The notes below the pieces were generated by a model. It was not told the origin of the DNA and searched no databases. It saw nothing but the letters and a program-made list of their open reading frames with translations. From the NCBI GenBank assembly GCA_016788115.1, contig JAEURR010000007.1, positions 278,488 to 342,487 of the forward strand: a DNA stretch of 64,000 nt, read 5' to 3'. Below, in pieces: positions 50,403 through 59,367 of this stretch. Each line of letters begins with the position of its first letter. Position 1 is the first letter of the stretch. The translations under genes and the position numbers were made by a program. The DNA is from Chthonomonas sp. (GTDB lineage: Bacteria > Armatimonadota > Fimbriimonadia > Fimbriimonadales > Fimbriimonadaceae).

Positions 50403-52466
50403 ATGCCGACTACGGGTCCACGTGCGTCGTACCCAGCGGTCGCCGCAGTCGTCACTGTGGTGACGCTCATGGGTCTGGCCGCACGTGAGTTCAAGCCCCT
50501 GATCCCCCCAGTCGTGACCGACGGCGTGGAAGTACTTGACCCCACCCAACCAGGACTGCGCCTTTCGGATGAACGCATCCGCTGGAGGGAATTCGGCCCT
50601 CAAGCCATCGCCGAAGCGCGCCGCACGAATCGCCTCATGATGATCCTCATCGGAGATCGCGCCAGCGCGGCCTACCGATTCGCCGATCGTTACTGGTTCA
50701 CTGACCGCGATCTTATCGACACGATGAATGCTGAATTCATCGCGATTCGCATCGACCCGGACCAGTATCCAGCGATGACGACTTCATTCATGCCCTTTAG
50801 GCGTACCAGCCGCGGCCTCGACCCGCTGTTTCAAGTCTGGTTTGTAGACCCCGCGGGCTCACTTCTGGACGGCATGTTCATCGCCAACGCTTTTCGGATT
50901 CCCGAAGCGAATTGGGCGGTCACGACTCTCAATAACCTGCGCGTCCGATGGAACAAGCTCAAGGCCGATCAGACCCCGTTCGATCTGCAGGCCAGTGACA
51001 TCGAAATGCTGAACCGCCCGCCGGTCATGCTCGATTTCGACGGTCACGCCAAGTTCATCGAATCGATGCGCGATCCGAAATTCGGCGGGATCGTCCGCGA
51101 CGACCGCCAACTCCTCCGCCCCATGTCGTGGCGGTACCTCGCGCTCACAGGCTACACCGAAGAGTTGCTCGCAAGCATGCGCCCCTGCATTGCCTCACCG
51201 ATGACCGACTGGCTCGACGGCGGGTTTTTCCGCGAGTGCAATGATAGGTCTTGGCGGCAGGTCGAGGTCGATAAGTCTACGCAACAGAACGCCGCGATGA
51301 TGCTCACCGTCGCCATCGCCGGCCAAGTCCTGGGCAAGCCAGAGTACATCGAAGTCGCGAAACTAACGTTCGATTGGCTGATGAACGAAATGCACGAGGG
51401 CGACAGCTTCGTCGGGTTCCGCGTGGGCGATGGCACGCGCGTGGGTCGCTCGAAGCTCTCCTCGTTTCCCGTGCGTGTGCTGCGGGAGAACTTCAGCGGC
51501 GAAGAGCGCGAGTGGCTGCGCACCCACTTCGGTCTGCGCGTCGAAGACAATCCGCAAATGCTGGTGTATCTCCCGCACCCAGAGGAAGTCTTCAGTGCGG
51601 AATTCAGGCGGTTCCGCGATCGACTTCGCGACCTGCGTGATCGGTCGAGCCCCATGCTCACTTCGAAGGGTCGCCTCGACGTCACTGGCTCCGCCCTCGC
51701 CCGAATGATCGAGACCGCCGCGCTCGTCAATGACAAAGAGCGGCTCAATGCAGCGCTGCGCCTCACCGTCTCACTCGATGCGTTCAAGAGCGGTGTAAAC
51801 GATGTCCTGCACCGCTTGCCCGAGAATGGCAGCGGCGATTCGTGCCTGGCCGACTACTTGGCCTACGCCGATGCACGGTGGCAGGAGTATGCGGTGACGG
51901 GTCGCATCGACGCCTTATCCGATGGCCTGAGCGTGCTGCGCCGAGCAATTAATCTGTTCCTGGACAAGCAGAGCGGTGTCCTCAAGGATGGGCTCTGGAC
52001 CTTTGGCGAGCCGTCTATCCCAAACGTCCCTTCGGTTGCGCTGCACGACTCCATGGGCGAATCGAGCATTGCCGCCGCAGTTCGGCTCTGCGGACTGTAC
52101 GGTCGGGCGGAGCGCTGCATGAAGATCCCTTCGCCGACCGAGCCCGTCAACCTCGTGGCGACCGCCAATGCGCTGGTCGACCGCTTCGCTCCCATCGCCG
52201 CGGAACTGCAGAATCGCGTTTCCGGGTTCTTTGGCTCCGCTCTGGTGGACGAGCAGCCCTCCTGGGTGGCAGTGGTCCAACCGAACGATACCGCCGCGAT
52301 TGCCGCCGCGCATCGTGCTCACCCTACGCAGTACGTCATCCCCATCTATTCGGCGGGCGAGGCTGCCCCCAAGTTGCAAAAGCCGGGCGTCTATCAGGTG
52401 GAGTTCGATCCCAACGGGGTCCGGGTGAAGTCATTCACCCCCACTCGCGCCACGCCCGCACTTTGA
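50403..52466 (+). CDS. DUF255 (YyaL-like) paralogue lacking the CxxC cysteines, membrane-anchored
   Basis: 687-residue protein with an N-terminal signal anchor (about 9-28), a thioredoxin-like region (about 60-150) and the helical barrel (DWLDGGFFRECNDRSW, MGESSIAAAVRL). It aligns with the DUF255 protein at 38640 over the active site without gaps: IGYSACHWCHVMAHESF corresponds to IGDRASAAYRFADRYWF, so both cysteines are lost (Ser88 and Tyr91). It is probably non-redox and extracytoplasmic. Divergent from gatC. Confidence 0.78.
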   Translation: MPTTGPRASYPAVAAVVTVVTLMGLAAREFKPLIPPVVTDGVEVLDPTQPGLRLSDERIRWREFGPQAIAEARRTNRLMMILIGDRASAAYRFADRYWFTDRDLIDTMNAEFIAIRIDPDQYPAMTTSFMPFRRTSRGLDPLFQVWFVDPAGSLLDGMFIANAFRIPEANWAVTTLNNLRVRWNKLKADQTPFDLQASDIEMLNRPPVMLDFDGHAKFIESMRDPKFGGIVRDDRQLLRPMSWRYLALTGYTEELLASMRPCIASPMTDWLDGGFFRECNDRSWRQVEVDKSTQQNAAMMLTVAIAGQVLGKPEYIEVAKLTFDWLMNEMHEGDSFVGFRVGDGTRVGRSKLSSFPVRVLRENFSGEEREWLRTHFGLRVEDNPQMLVYLPHPEEVFSAEFRRFRDRLRDLRDRSSPMLTSKGRLDVTGSALARMIETAALVNDKERLNAALRLTVSLDAFKSGVNDVLHRLPENGSGDSCLADYLAYADARWQEYAVTGRIDALSDGLSVLRRAINLFLDKQSGVLKDGLWTFGEPSIPNVPSVALHDSMGESSIAAAVRLCGLYGRAERCMKIPSPTEPVNLVATANALVDRFAPIAAELQNRVSGFFGSALVDEQPSWVAVVQPNDTAAIAAAHRAHPTQYVIPIYSAGEAAPKLQKPGVYQVEFDPNGVRVKSFTPTRATPAL

Positions 52467-52468
52467 GG

Positions 52469-52474
52469 CATAAT
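52469..52474 (+). promoter_or_regulatory. -10 element of tRNA-Ser
   Basis: CATAAT ends 7 nt before the tRNA 5' end, placing the start one base upstream of the mature tRNA. No clear -35. Confidence 0.4.
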
Positions 52475-52481
52475 CTCCGGC

Positions 52482-52569
<88 letters not shown>

Positions 52570-52583
52570 CTCCGACCCCGAGC

Positions 52584-53132
52584 TCACCCGCCGTGCAGTT
52601 CGCGGAACTTCTCTGCAGTCAGCACCGCCAGCACGTGATCGCGGTATGCCCCGCGTTTCCAGAGCTCTTGCGGGATCCGACCCGTGATCTCAAAGCCCTG
52701 CTTGGCAAGCATCCGCGGAGTCCTGGCATTCCCTTCCAGATAACCGCTGATGAGCATCCGCAGGTCGAGCACGTCGAACGCGTATCGCGCCCGCAGCAGG
52801 GACGCCTCGGTACCGAACCCCTTGCCCCAAAAGGCTTTGTCGAGGAGCGTGCCGCATTGGGCGGTCCGATTCTGCTTGCTCACTTGATGGAGCGCGGACT
52901 GGCCAATGTGGGTACCGTCCAGAAGTTCGACCCCGAAGATGATGTCACGCCCGTCGCTCGCGAGCATCCGGTCAAACCACTCCGATTCGGCCTCGTGCGA
53001 GGTCGGCTCGTCGCTGATGAGCAGCCACTCGGTGACGTCCAGATCGTTCACCCAACGAAGGCAGTTCTCGAAGTGACGCTCGCGACTGAGCGGCACCAGC
53101 CTAATTCTCTCACCCTCCAACCCGTCGGCCAT
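52584..53132 (-). CDS. GNAT acetyltransferase (RimJ/RimL-like)
   Basis: 182-residue N-acetyltransferase: RIRLVPLSRERHFENCLRWVNDLDVTEWL at the N-terminus and the acetyl-CoA loop region DKAFWGKGFGTEASLLRARYAFD, then LEGNARTPRMLAKQGFEITGR. Typical of RimJ/RimL and Spermidine-type relatives; acceptor unknown. Minus-strand TAGAAC lies 5 nt before ATG. Convergent with tRNA-Ser. Confidence 0.9.
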   Translation of the reverse strand: MADGLEGERIRLVPLSRERHFENCLRWVNDLDVTEWLLISDEPTSHEAESEWFDRMLASDGRDIIFGVELLDGTHIGQSALHQVSKQNRTAQCGTLLDKAFWGKGFGTEASLLRARYAFDVLDLRMLISGYLEGNARTPRMLAKQGFEITGRIPQELWKRGAYRDHVLAVLTAEKFRELHGG

Positions 53133-53137
53133 GCCGC

Positions 53138-53143
53138 GTTCTA
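53138..53143 (-). promoter_or_regulatory. -10-like hexamer before the GNAT gene
   Basis: TAGAAC on the minus strand, 5 nt before ATG 53132. It lies just downstream of the protease gene end. Confidence 0.35.
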
Positions 53144-53154
53144 CCCCACGGCGG

Positions 53155-54309
53155 CTACTTGATCTTCAGCGATTTGGAGATGGTATCGAGTTGTTGCATC
53201 CCCGCCCGCGAATCGACCTGAGTGGTGGCGACGACCAGCCAGAGCTTTGTCCCCTTGCGGATCACCGTGGCGCATTCGATCTCGACATCGCGGCCCATGC
53301 GGCTCGTCGTGATGACGCTCTGCGCCTCGTCGGCCCCAGGCACTTCGACCGCCACGAGCGCTGGATTCTCCACCACCGAGCCGTCCAGTTGCATGGCACC
53401 CGCCTTGCGGTCCAATTGGATCTCGGCTGCGATGTCGTGCACCGTCGGGCATTGTCCCTTCTTGAACCCAAAAAACGTGATCGCAAGGGAGAGCTCGTCG
53501 GTCTTGATGCGCGAGCTGCGGTATGACGTCGCAATGACCTCGAGGTCTTTGTCCAGCGTGGTATCCACGACTCCAAGTGGTCTCGGCAAGCTCAAGGTCA
53601 GCCCCGTATCGGCAAAGTCCGTCGGCTTCCACTTCTCTGTAGCACTGACCGTTTGGGCGGCGTGCTTGAGCGGGAGCTTGGCGATTGCCCCCAGGCGGTT
53701 GAGTTGCGAAACGTACGTCGTCGGGACGGCGAAATTCAGGTTCTGCCCGTCCGTCCGCTGGTAGCTCACGACCCCCACCGCTTCGCCTGCGCTGTTGATC
53801 AGCGGCGAACCACTGTTGCCCGGCGAGACCGGCGCACTGAATTGGATCGTCTGCATGCCGTCTTCGCGCCGCACCTGATTCACGATCCCCGACGTGATGG
53901 AGAACTCCAGCCCCTTGGGTGCTCCGATCACGAACGCCTCAGCCCCCACCGATGGCAGAGCATCGCGCAGTGTCAAGAAAGAAAATCGTGAGCCCGTGAC
54001 CTTCAGCAGCGCAAGATCGCGCGTCTCGTCGGTGTCAATCACTCCCTGGACCGTCGCGACCGTGCCGTCCTCAAACCGCGCTTGAATGGATGCCGCATCG
54101 CGGATGACGTGATAGGCCGTCAAGGCCAGTCCGTCACTGGAGATGAAGAAGCCTGTGCCGTTGCCGACGCGTTGACCTTTGACATCATTCACGATCAGGG
54201 TCATGACTGAGCCGCTGGACTTGCGGTAGATCTCTTCGGCATTGAGGGCCTGAGCCGACGCGACGGTAATGAACAGCAGACTTGCGGATAGCAGGGCTCG
54301 GTGGATCAT
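53155..54309 (-). CDS. exported trypsin-like serine protease (S1/HtrA-like without PDZ)
   Basis: 384 residues. Signal peptide (MIHRALLSASLLFITVASAQA), then a trypsin domain with catalytic His in LALTAYHVI, Asp in DETRDLALLKV and Ser in VSPGNSGSPLIN. The C-terminal 150 residues form a separate beta/alpha domain rather than a PDZ. Periplasmic quality control or processing is likely. ATG 54309 has AGGAGAG 7 nt upstream. Confidence 0.87.
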   Translation of the reverse strand: MIHRALLSASLLFITVASAQALNAEEIYRKSSGSVMTLIVNDVKGQRVGNGTGFFISSDGLALTAYHVIRDAASIQARFEDGTVATVQGVIDTDETRDLALLKVTGSRFSFLTLRDALPSVGAEAFVIGAPKGLEFSITSGIVNQVRREDGMQTIQFSAPVSPGNSGSPLINSAGEAVGVVSYQRTDGQNLNFAVPTTYVSQLNRLGAIAKLPLKHAAQTVSATEKWKPTDFADTGLTLSLPRPLGVVDTTLDKDLEVIATSYRSSRIKTDELSLAITFFGFKKGQCPTVHDIAAEIQLDRKAGAMQLDGSVVENPALVAVEVPGADEAQSVITTSRMGRDVEIECATVIRKGTKLWLVVATTQVDSRAGMQQLDTISKSLKIK

Positions 54310-54414
54310 GGGGTCTCTCCTGAGCTCGCACCAGCAAAGGGTGCGGCATAGCACTATCCTTTACAGCGGCATCCATGCCAGTTTCCCCATGCCAGAATTG
54401 CCAGAATTGCACCG

Positions 54415-54600
54415 CTAAACGCGAATGTCGAGAACCTGGCCTCTTCCCTCGGTCTGTCGAAGAAGCTCTGCAGCTTGGTCCTTCTGCATGTCCAAAGACT
54501 TCTTCAAGACCGCGGCCTGGAGCCGCTGACGGAGCTCTTCCGAGCTACCCGTCTGACTCAGCGCCTGGATCGCTGCCTGATTCGCGCCATCGATTCTCAT
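54415..54600 (-). CDS. YjfB-like putative motility protein
   Basis: 61 residues. The core AAVLKKSLDMQKDQAAELLRQ matches the short YjfB family, associated with motility regulons. ATG 54600 is preferred to GTG 54627, which lies in the T-run of an upstream terminator. With FliL at 29.6 kb it is a second hint of flagellar motility. Confidence 0.65.
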   Translation of the reverse strand: MRIDGANQAAIQALSQTGSSEELRQRLQAAVLKKSLDMQKDQAAELLRQTEGRGQVLDIRV

Positions 54601-54627
54601 CCATCTTTGAATGTCGGTACCTGACAC

Positions 54628-54660
54628 AAAAAATGGAGGTCCAGATGGGGCTGAACCTCC
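54628..54660 (-). terminator. rho-independent terminator after the ECF sigma gene
   Basis: A 10-bp stem with one mismatch (54635-54644 with 54651-54660) followed on the minus strand by six T. It separates the sigma gene from the YjfB-like gene. Confidence 0.8.
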
Positions 54661-54713
54661 GAGTGCTTGGTCTTCTGTCTATCGTTGCTGCTGCGACTGA
54701 GTCGCTAGGTGTG

Positions 54714-55310
54714 TTATGGAATTTGTATGCCGCGCTTCAGGACTGCCGTGCGAAGCAGCTTGCGGCCGCGGTGGATGCGCGAACGGACGGTACCGATCGT
54801 GGTGCGCTGGCGTTCGGCGATCTCGCCGTAGCTCAGCTCTTCCAGATCGCACATCGTGATTGCATCGCGATACACATCGGGCAAATCGGCCAGTGCGCGA
54901 TGCAGTTCGGCCCGGAACTCCTGAAGAATGTAGTCTTGGTCAGGAGTCGCCGAATCGTCGGCAACGATGATCTCCTGCACGTCGCCGTCGACTGGGCTCA
55001 CCATGGAGTTCAACGACTCGGCTCGGCGAATCGGATTTTCGCGTCGGCGCAGGTCCAGGAAAGCTCGCTGCATGATGCGGAGCAGCCAGTTCAGGAACGG
55101 TCGGCCATCGGCGTACGAGTCGAAGGCGCGCCAAGCCTTCACGTACGTGTCCTGCACCAGGTCCTCCGCTTCGACGTGGTTTCGCGTGAGTTGGAGGGCC
55201 ATGCTGAAAGCTCGGCGACGCGTACGTTCGTACAACGATTCGAATCGGCGAAATTCCGATTCAGATCGAATAACGATTCCAGACTGGTCGAGGCTTGCAG
55301 AGTTGGTCAT
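54714..55310 (-). CDS. ECF-type RNA polymerase sigma factor
   Basis: 198 residues. Region 2 (about 25-95, LYERTRRRAFSMALQLTRNHVEAEDLVQDTYVKAW) and region 4 (about 140-190, LPDVYRDAITMCDLEELSYGEIAERQRTTIGTVRSRIHRGRKLL) are both complete. No anti-sigma gene follows; a terminator does. GAAAGAGGG before ATG is a ribosome site; TATATT farther upstream is a possible -10. Confidence 0.9.
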   Translation of the reverse strand: MTNSASLDQSGIVIRSESEFRRFESLYERTRRRAFSMALQLTRNHVEAEDLVQDTYVKAWRAFDSYADGRPFLNWLLRIMQRAFLDLRRRENPIRRAESLNSMVSPVDGDVQEIIVADDSATPDQDYILQEFRAELHRALADLPDVYRDAITMCDLEELSYGEIAERQRTTIGTVRSRIHRGRKLLRTAVLKRGIQIP

Positions 55311-55475
55311 CAGTGTCCCTCTTTCTCTAATATATCAAGAATCAGTGATTAAATGCAAAAATTTATGATGATACGATGATATTTATCGATGACTAGTATT
55401 TTTACCTGGCGCGCGATTGCCTTCGATGAGGGTACACGTCTGCTGTTCCCGCAAGGGGGCATCAGGGAGGATCCG

Positions 55476-55841
55476 TTGAAGCTCGTATTCATCACCGACG
55501 ACAATGAAGTCATCAAGACCACCAAGGACGCATACCGTTTGGGTGAGGAGGTGGTCATTCACGCAGATTGGCACGCCGGTTTGGACGCGTGCGACGGTGC
55601 CGACATGATCTTCGTTGACCTCGTGACGACCTTGGCCGATCCCCACAAGATTGCGGGCTACGAGCAGTTCGCAGCCGCCAAAATGGCCCACCCGGTTGCG
55701 AGCAAGGTTCCCCTAGTGCTCATCGCGCCCGAGCCCGAATACGAGTTGGACTTCATGGCGGGCTGGCCCGATTTCGTCTTCACCCACATCCGCAAGCCGG
55801 TCAATGAAAAGATCTTTCGGCGAGTCGTCACGTATATCTGA
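55476..55841 (+). CDS. stand-alone receiver domain protein (degenerate CheY-like)
   Basis: 121 residues, exactly one receiver domain: Asp8-Asp9 in FITDDNEV, phospho-acceptor Asp48 in FVDLV and Lys107 in RKPVN. The switch Thr/Ser at the end of strand 4 appears to be Ala84. TTG 55476 is chosen because GGGAGG lies 5 nt upstream and it gives the standard length; ATG 55389 would add 29 residues outside the fold. No kinase is adjacent. It precedes the dCMP deaminase by 32 nt. Confidence 0.75.
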   Translation: MKLVFITDDNEVIKTTKDAYRLGEEVVIHADWHAGLDACDGADMIFVDLVTTLADPHKIAGYEQFAAAKMAHPVASKVPLVLIAPEPEYELDFMAGWPDFVFTHIRKPVNEKIFRRVVTYI

Positions 55842-55861
55842 CAGGCGACACCCAGGTTCGC

Positions 55862-55867
55862 CATAAT
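55862..55867 (+). promoter_or_regulatory. -10-like hexamer before the dCMP deaminase gene
   Basis: CATAAT, then six bases and GTG 55874. The alternative GTG 55868 would lie upstream of the predicted +1. Confidence 0.5.
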
Positions 55868-55873
55868 GTGAGC

Positions 55874-56350
55874 GTGCTCGTGGACCGGCCATCCTGGGAC
55901 TCCTACTTTATGCAGATCGCGCATCTGGTCGCGACCCGAGCGACCTGCCAGCGCCGATCGGTCGGTGCGGTAATCGTCCGCGAGAAACGCATCCTCGCCA
56001 CCGGCTACAACGGCGCACCACGAGGCCTCGGTCACTGCCCTTCCGAAGGACCCCTGCACGACTGGCCCCTGGGCTGCATGCGCGCCGGACACTGCATCCG
56101 TTCGCTCCACGCCGAGCAGAACGCCCTGCTCCAAGCTGCCATGATCGGGATCGCTTGCGAAGGCGCTTCCATGTACGTCACCTGCCAACCGTGCAACACC
56201 TGCGCAAAAATGATCATTAACGCGGGCATCACAAAGGTCATCTACGAAGGCGAGTACCCCGATGAGTTCTCTATCGAGCTCTTCCGCGATGCGAACCTTG
56301 AGCTCTATCAATTCGGCGACGACACGCTAACCAAGGTGGCGCTCTCGTGA
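55874..56350 (+). CDS. dCMP deaminase (ComEB-like)
   Basis: Zinc enzyme that deaminates dCMP to dUMP for dTTP synthesis. About 158 residues with the zinc motifs HAEQNALLQAA and CQPCNTCAKMIINAGI and the SVGAVIVREKRILATGYNGAPRG strand-helix segment, typical of ComEB. Start GTG 55874 is preferred on the -10 spacing. Stop overlaps wecA as GTGA. Its location at the head of an envelope-glycan operon is incidental as far as known. Confidence 0.92.
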   Translation: MLVDRPSWDSYFMQIAHLVATRATCQRRSVGAVIVREKRILATGYNGAPRGLGHCPSEGPLHDWPLGCMRAGHCIRSLHAEQNALLQAAMIGIACEGASMYVTCQPCNTCAKMIINAGITKVIYEGEYPDEFSIELFRDANLELYQFGDDTLTKVALS

Positions 56351-57387
56351 GTTCCCTCGTCCAACTCCTGGCTGCTGCCACACCCCGCGACCGGTTTCTC
56401 GACGGCTTTCGCTATCCGTTCCTGGCTCTGGTTATCGCGGCTACCGTCGCCTGGTTCCTGACGCCGCTCGTGCGCAAAGTCGCCATTGACCGCGGAGTCA
56501 TTGATGACCCCAAGGCTGACGACCGCCGGGTCCACACCGAGCCGATCCCTCGCTGGGGTGGCATCGCTATCTACGCGGGCATCCTCGCGTCGCTCGCCGC
56601 GGTGCTCCCGTTTGCCTATCCCCACAAACCGTTCCCCGTCTATCTCGTGGGCATCCTAGTGTGCGGCGCGGTCATCGTGGTCATGGGAGCGCTCGATGAC
56701 CTATACAAATACTCAGCCAAGGTCCAACTGCTCTACATCATTGGCCTCGCCGTCGCCGTCCAGTTCTTCATTGGGCCTGCGGGTCAGGTTCAAATCCACG
56801 GGTTCCAACCGTTCTGGGGCAAGGATTTGCCGTGGGTCGATTTCGCTTGGGCCACCGTCCCGCTGACCGCCATCTACATCTTCTTGATCACCAAGACGAT
56901 GGACACCATCGACGGGATCGACGGCCTGGCAGCGGGCATCGCTGCGATCTCAAGCTCGACTCTGGCGATCATCGCCGTCTTTAGCGAACAACCGCGGGTC
57001 GCGCTGGTCTGCGCCGCCACCGGCGGGGCCGCACTCGGTTTTCTGCGCCACAACTACAATCCCGCACGCATCTTCATGGGCACAGGCGGCGCGCAACTGC
57101 TCGGGTTCATGCTCGCCTCGCTCACGATTGTCGGCGCGATCAAGACCGCCGCGGCGGTCGCACTCATCATTCCTGTCCTGGTCTTCGGAGTCCCCGTCTT
57201 CGATGCCGCATTTGTGGTCTTCCGCCGCATCCTGCACCGCCAGCCGATCACGCAGGCCGACAAACGGCACCTGCACCATACGCTGATGAGCCGCGGGCTG
57301 AACCAGCGCCAAACAGTGTGGATTCTGTACTCACTCGCCATGCTGCTGTGCGCGATCCTGCTCGTCACGGTGAGAACTCTTGGCTAA
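56347..57387 (+). CDS. wecA: undecaprenyl-phosphate GlcNAc-1-phosphate transferase (WecA/TagO-like)
   Basis: First membrane step in O-antigen, enterobacterial common antigen or teichoic-type glycans. 346 residues, about eleven helices, with DDPKADDRRVHTEPIPRWGGIAIY, GALDDLYKYSA, TMDTIDGIDGLAAG and the His-rich loop DKRHLHHTLMSRGLN, the conserved motifs of the WecA/MraY family. GTG start overlaps the previous gene; its stop overlaps wecB by 8 nt. Confidence 0.9.
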   Translation: MSSLVQLLAAATPRDRFLDGFRYPFLALVIAATVAWFLTPLVRKVAIDRGVIDDPKADDRRVHTEPIPRWGGIAIYAGILASLAAVLPFAYPHKPFPVYLVGILVCGAVIVVMGALDDLYKYSAKVQLLYIIGLAVAVQFFIGPAGQVQIHGFQPFWGKDLPWVDFAWATVPLTAIYIFLITKTMDTIDGIDGLAAGIAAISSSTLAIIAVFSEQPRVALVCAATGGAALGFLRHNYNPARIFMGTGGAQLLGFMLASLTIVGAIKTAAAVALIIPVLVFGVPVFDAAFVVFRRILHRQPITQADKRHLHHTLMSRGLNQRQTVWILYSLAMLLCAILLVTVRTLG

Positions 57388-58534
57388 GCCACGCATTGTC
57401 TGCGTCGTGGGCACCCGCCCGGACACGATCAAGTCTGCGCCGGTCATCCAAGAGCTTCGGCGCTACCAGCACGTTTGCGAGACCGTCGTCATCGCCACCG
57501 GCCAGCACCGAGAGATGCTCGCCCAAGCGCTAGAAACCTTCGACATCGTCCCGAACGTGGACTTCGCGGTTATGACACCGGGCCAGACGCTCGCCGACAT
57601 TACCACCCGAACGCTCTCGCAGCTGGATCGCTACCTCGCCGAGCACGAAGCCCAGATCGTGCTTGCTCAGGGCGACACCACCACCACCTTCGTCGCCGGC
57701 CTCGCAGCGTTTTACCGCCAGATACCGTTCGGCCATATCGAGGCGGGTCTTCGCACGCCAACCATCTGGAGCCCGTTCCCCGAGGAGTTCAACCGCCGCG
57801 CAGTGGGGATGTTCGCTGCCCTCCACTTCGCTCCCACCACCGAATCCGCGGACAATTTGCGCAAAGAGGGCATCACTGCCGGACTGCACGTCACCGGGAA
57901 CACGGGGATTGATGCCGTACGCCAGGTCGCGGAGCGCTCCACCGCGCAGTGGGCCGACGACCACCCAGGCCGGGTCATCCTGCTCACCACCCATCGTCGC
58001 GAAAACTGGGGTGCGCCCCAACGGGCCATCGCGCGCGCTGCGCGCGCGCTCCTCGATGCTTTCCCCGACACGCTCCTGATCGCCGCCATGCACCGCAACC
58101 CCGCCGTGCGTGAGATTCTGCGCGACGAGCTAGGAGCCCACCCGCGCGCCCAGCTCATCGAGCCGCCCGAGTACGCCGACTTTGTGAAGCTCATGCAGCG
58201 CGCCCACCTGATCCTCACCGACTCCGGCGGAGTTCAAGAGGAGGCACCCGCGTTCGGTCGACCAGTACTGGTGCTGCGCGAAACGACCGAGCGGCCCGAG
58301 GGTGTCGATGCTGGAGTCGCCAAACTCGTGGGCGCAGACTACGACACCATTGTTCGGAGCGGCTCGGAACTCCTGTCCGATCCTACCGCTTACGCCGCCA
58401 TGTCCCAGGCCCAGAGCCCCTATGGCGATGGGCGTGCCGCACAACGAATTCGGTATCTTGTCCTTCGGTTCCTGGGAATCGACGCGGAACCGGAGGCCAT
58501 GTGGGATTCTTCCAAGCCATCGTCTACGGCATAG
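57380..58534 (+). CDS. wecB: UDP-N-acetylglucosamine 2-epimerase (non-hydrolysing)
   Basis: Converts UDP-GlcNAc to UDP-ManNAc. 384 residues with VGTRPDTIKSAPVIQEL, HIEAGLRT, LTTHRRENWG and the C-terminal LTDSGGVQEEAPAFGRPVLVLRETTERPEG, all WecB signatures. TTG start overlaps the wecA stop. Product goes with wecA toward ManNAc-containing glycans. Confidence 0.94.
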   Translation: MAKPRIVCVVGTRPDTIKSAPVIQELRRYQHVCETVVIATGQHREMLAQALETFDIVPNVDFAVMTPGQTLADITTRTLSQLDRYLAEHEAQIVLAQGDTTTTFVAGLAAFYRQIPFGHIEAGLRTPTIWSPFPEEFNRRAVGMFAALHFAPTTESADNLRKEGITAGLHVTGNTGIDAVRQVAERSTAQWADDHPGRVILLTTHRRENWGAPQRAIARAARALLDAFPDTLLIAAMHRNPAVREILRDELGAHPRAQLIEPPEYADFVKLMQRAHLILTDSGGVQEEAPAFGRPVLVLRETTERPEGVDAGVAKLVGADYDTIVRSGSELLSDPTAYAAMSQAQSPYGDGRAAQRIRYLVLRFLGIDAEPEAMWDSSKPSSTA

Positions 58535-59367
58535 TTCAGGGCATCGCCGAATGGCTGCCGATCAGCAGCACCGCGCACTTGCGCGTCGTGCCTGCCCTGC
58601 TTGGTTGGCCCGATCCTGGTGCTGCGTTCACGGCTGTCATCCAGTTGGGCACGCTCCTGGCGGTGCTGATCTACTTCAGAAACGATCTGGGCAAGGCACT
58701 CATGGCCTGGGTCCGATCCATCGGCGACCCGGCTCAGCGCCGCACCGTCGAAGGAAAGATGGGATGGGCCATCTTCTTTGGCACCCTGCCGATTGTCATC
58801 TGCGGACTCCTCTTCCAGCACGATATCAAGGGTTCGCTACGCTCCTTGAACGTAGTTGCCGTCATGCTAATCGTCGTGGGCATCGTCATGCTTATCGCCG
58901 AGCGGTTCGGCAAGCAGCGGCGCGGCATCGAGGACGTCACCGTCAAGGACGGCATCATCGTCGGGTTGTGGCAAGCCGTCGCGTTGATCCCAGGTGCGAG
59001 CCGCAGCGGTAGCACCATCAGCGGAAGCCTCTTCAGCGGATTTGACCGCGGCACCGCGGCCCGTTTCTCGTTCCTACTGAGCGTTCCCAGCATCTTCGCC
59101 GCCGGGCTAAAGGAGCTGTGGGAGATCCGCCACGACATCGCGGGTCCGATGCTCGGCCCGATCGTCGTCGCCACCATCGTCTCGTTCATCGTCGGTTACG
59201 CCAGCATAGCGTGGCTCATCGGTTACCTGCAACGGCGCTCCACCGGCATCTTCGTGGCCTATCGCATCGCGCTCGGCATCTTGCTCCTCGCGCTCATCAG
59301 CGCTGGAAAGCTCGACCCGAACGCCGGAATCGCCCCAGAGGTCCCTAGTGTTTCGACGACGCGTTAA
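58501..59367 (+). CDS. uppP: undecaprenyl-diphosphatase
   Basis: Membrane phosphatase that regenerates undecaprenyl phosphate. 288 residues with the BacA motifs FFQAIVYGIVQGIAEWLPISSTAHL and PGASRSGSTISGSLFSGFDRGTAARFSFLLSVPS. GTG with GGAGG 5 nt upstream; it overlaps wecB by 34 nt. With wecA and wecB it keeps the carrier lipid cycling. Confidence 0.94.
   Translation: MGFFQAIVYGIVQGIAEWLPISSTAHLRVVPALLGWPDPGAAFTAVIQLGTLLAVLIYFRNDLGKALMAWVRSIGDPAQRRTVEGKMGWAIFFGTLPIVICGLLFQHDIKGSLRSLNVVAVMLIVVGIVMLIAERFGKQRRGIEDVTVKDGIIVGLWQAVALIPGASRSGSTISGSLFSGFDRGTAARFSFLLSVPSIFAAGLKELWEIRHDIAGPMLGPIVVATIVSFIVGYASIAWLIGYLQRRSTGIFVAYRIALGILLLALISAGKLDPNAGIAPEVPSVSTTR

Noticed and set aside
54391-54408. Tandem 9-bp repeat GCCAGAATT
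   Set aside because: Only two copies between two genes; too short to suggest a function.
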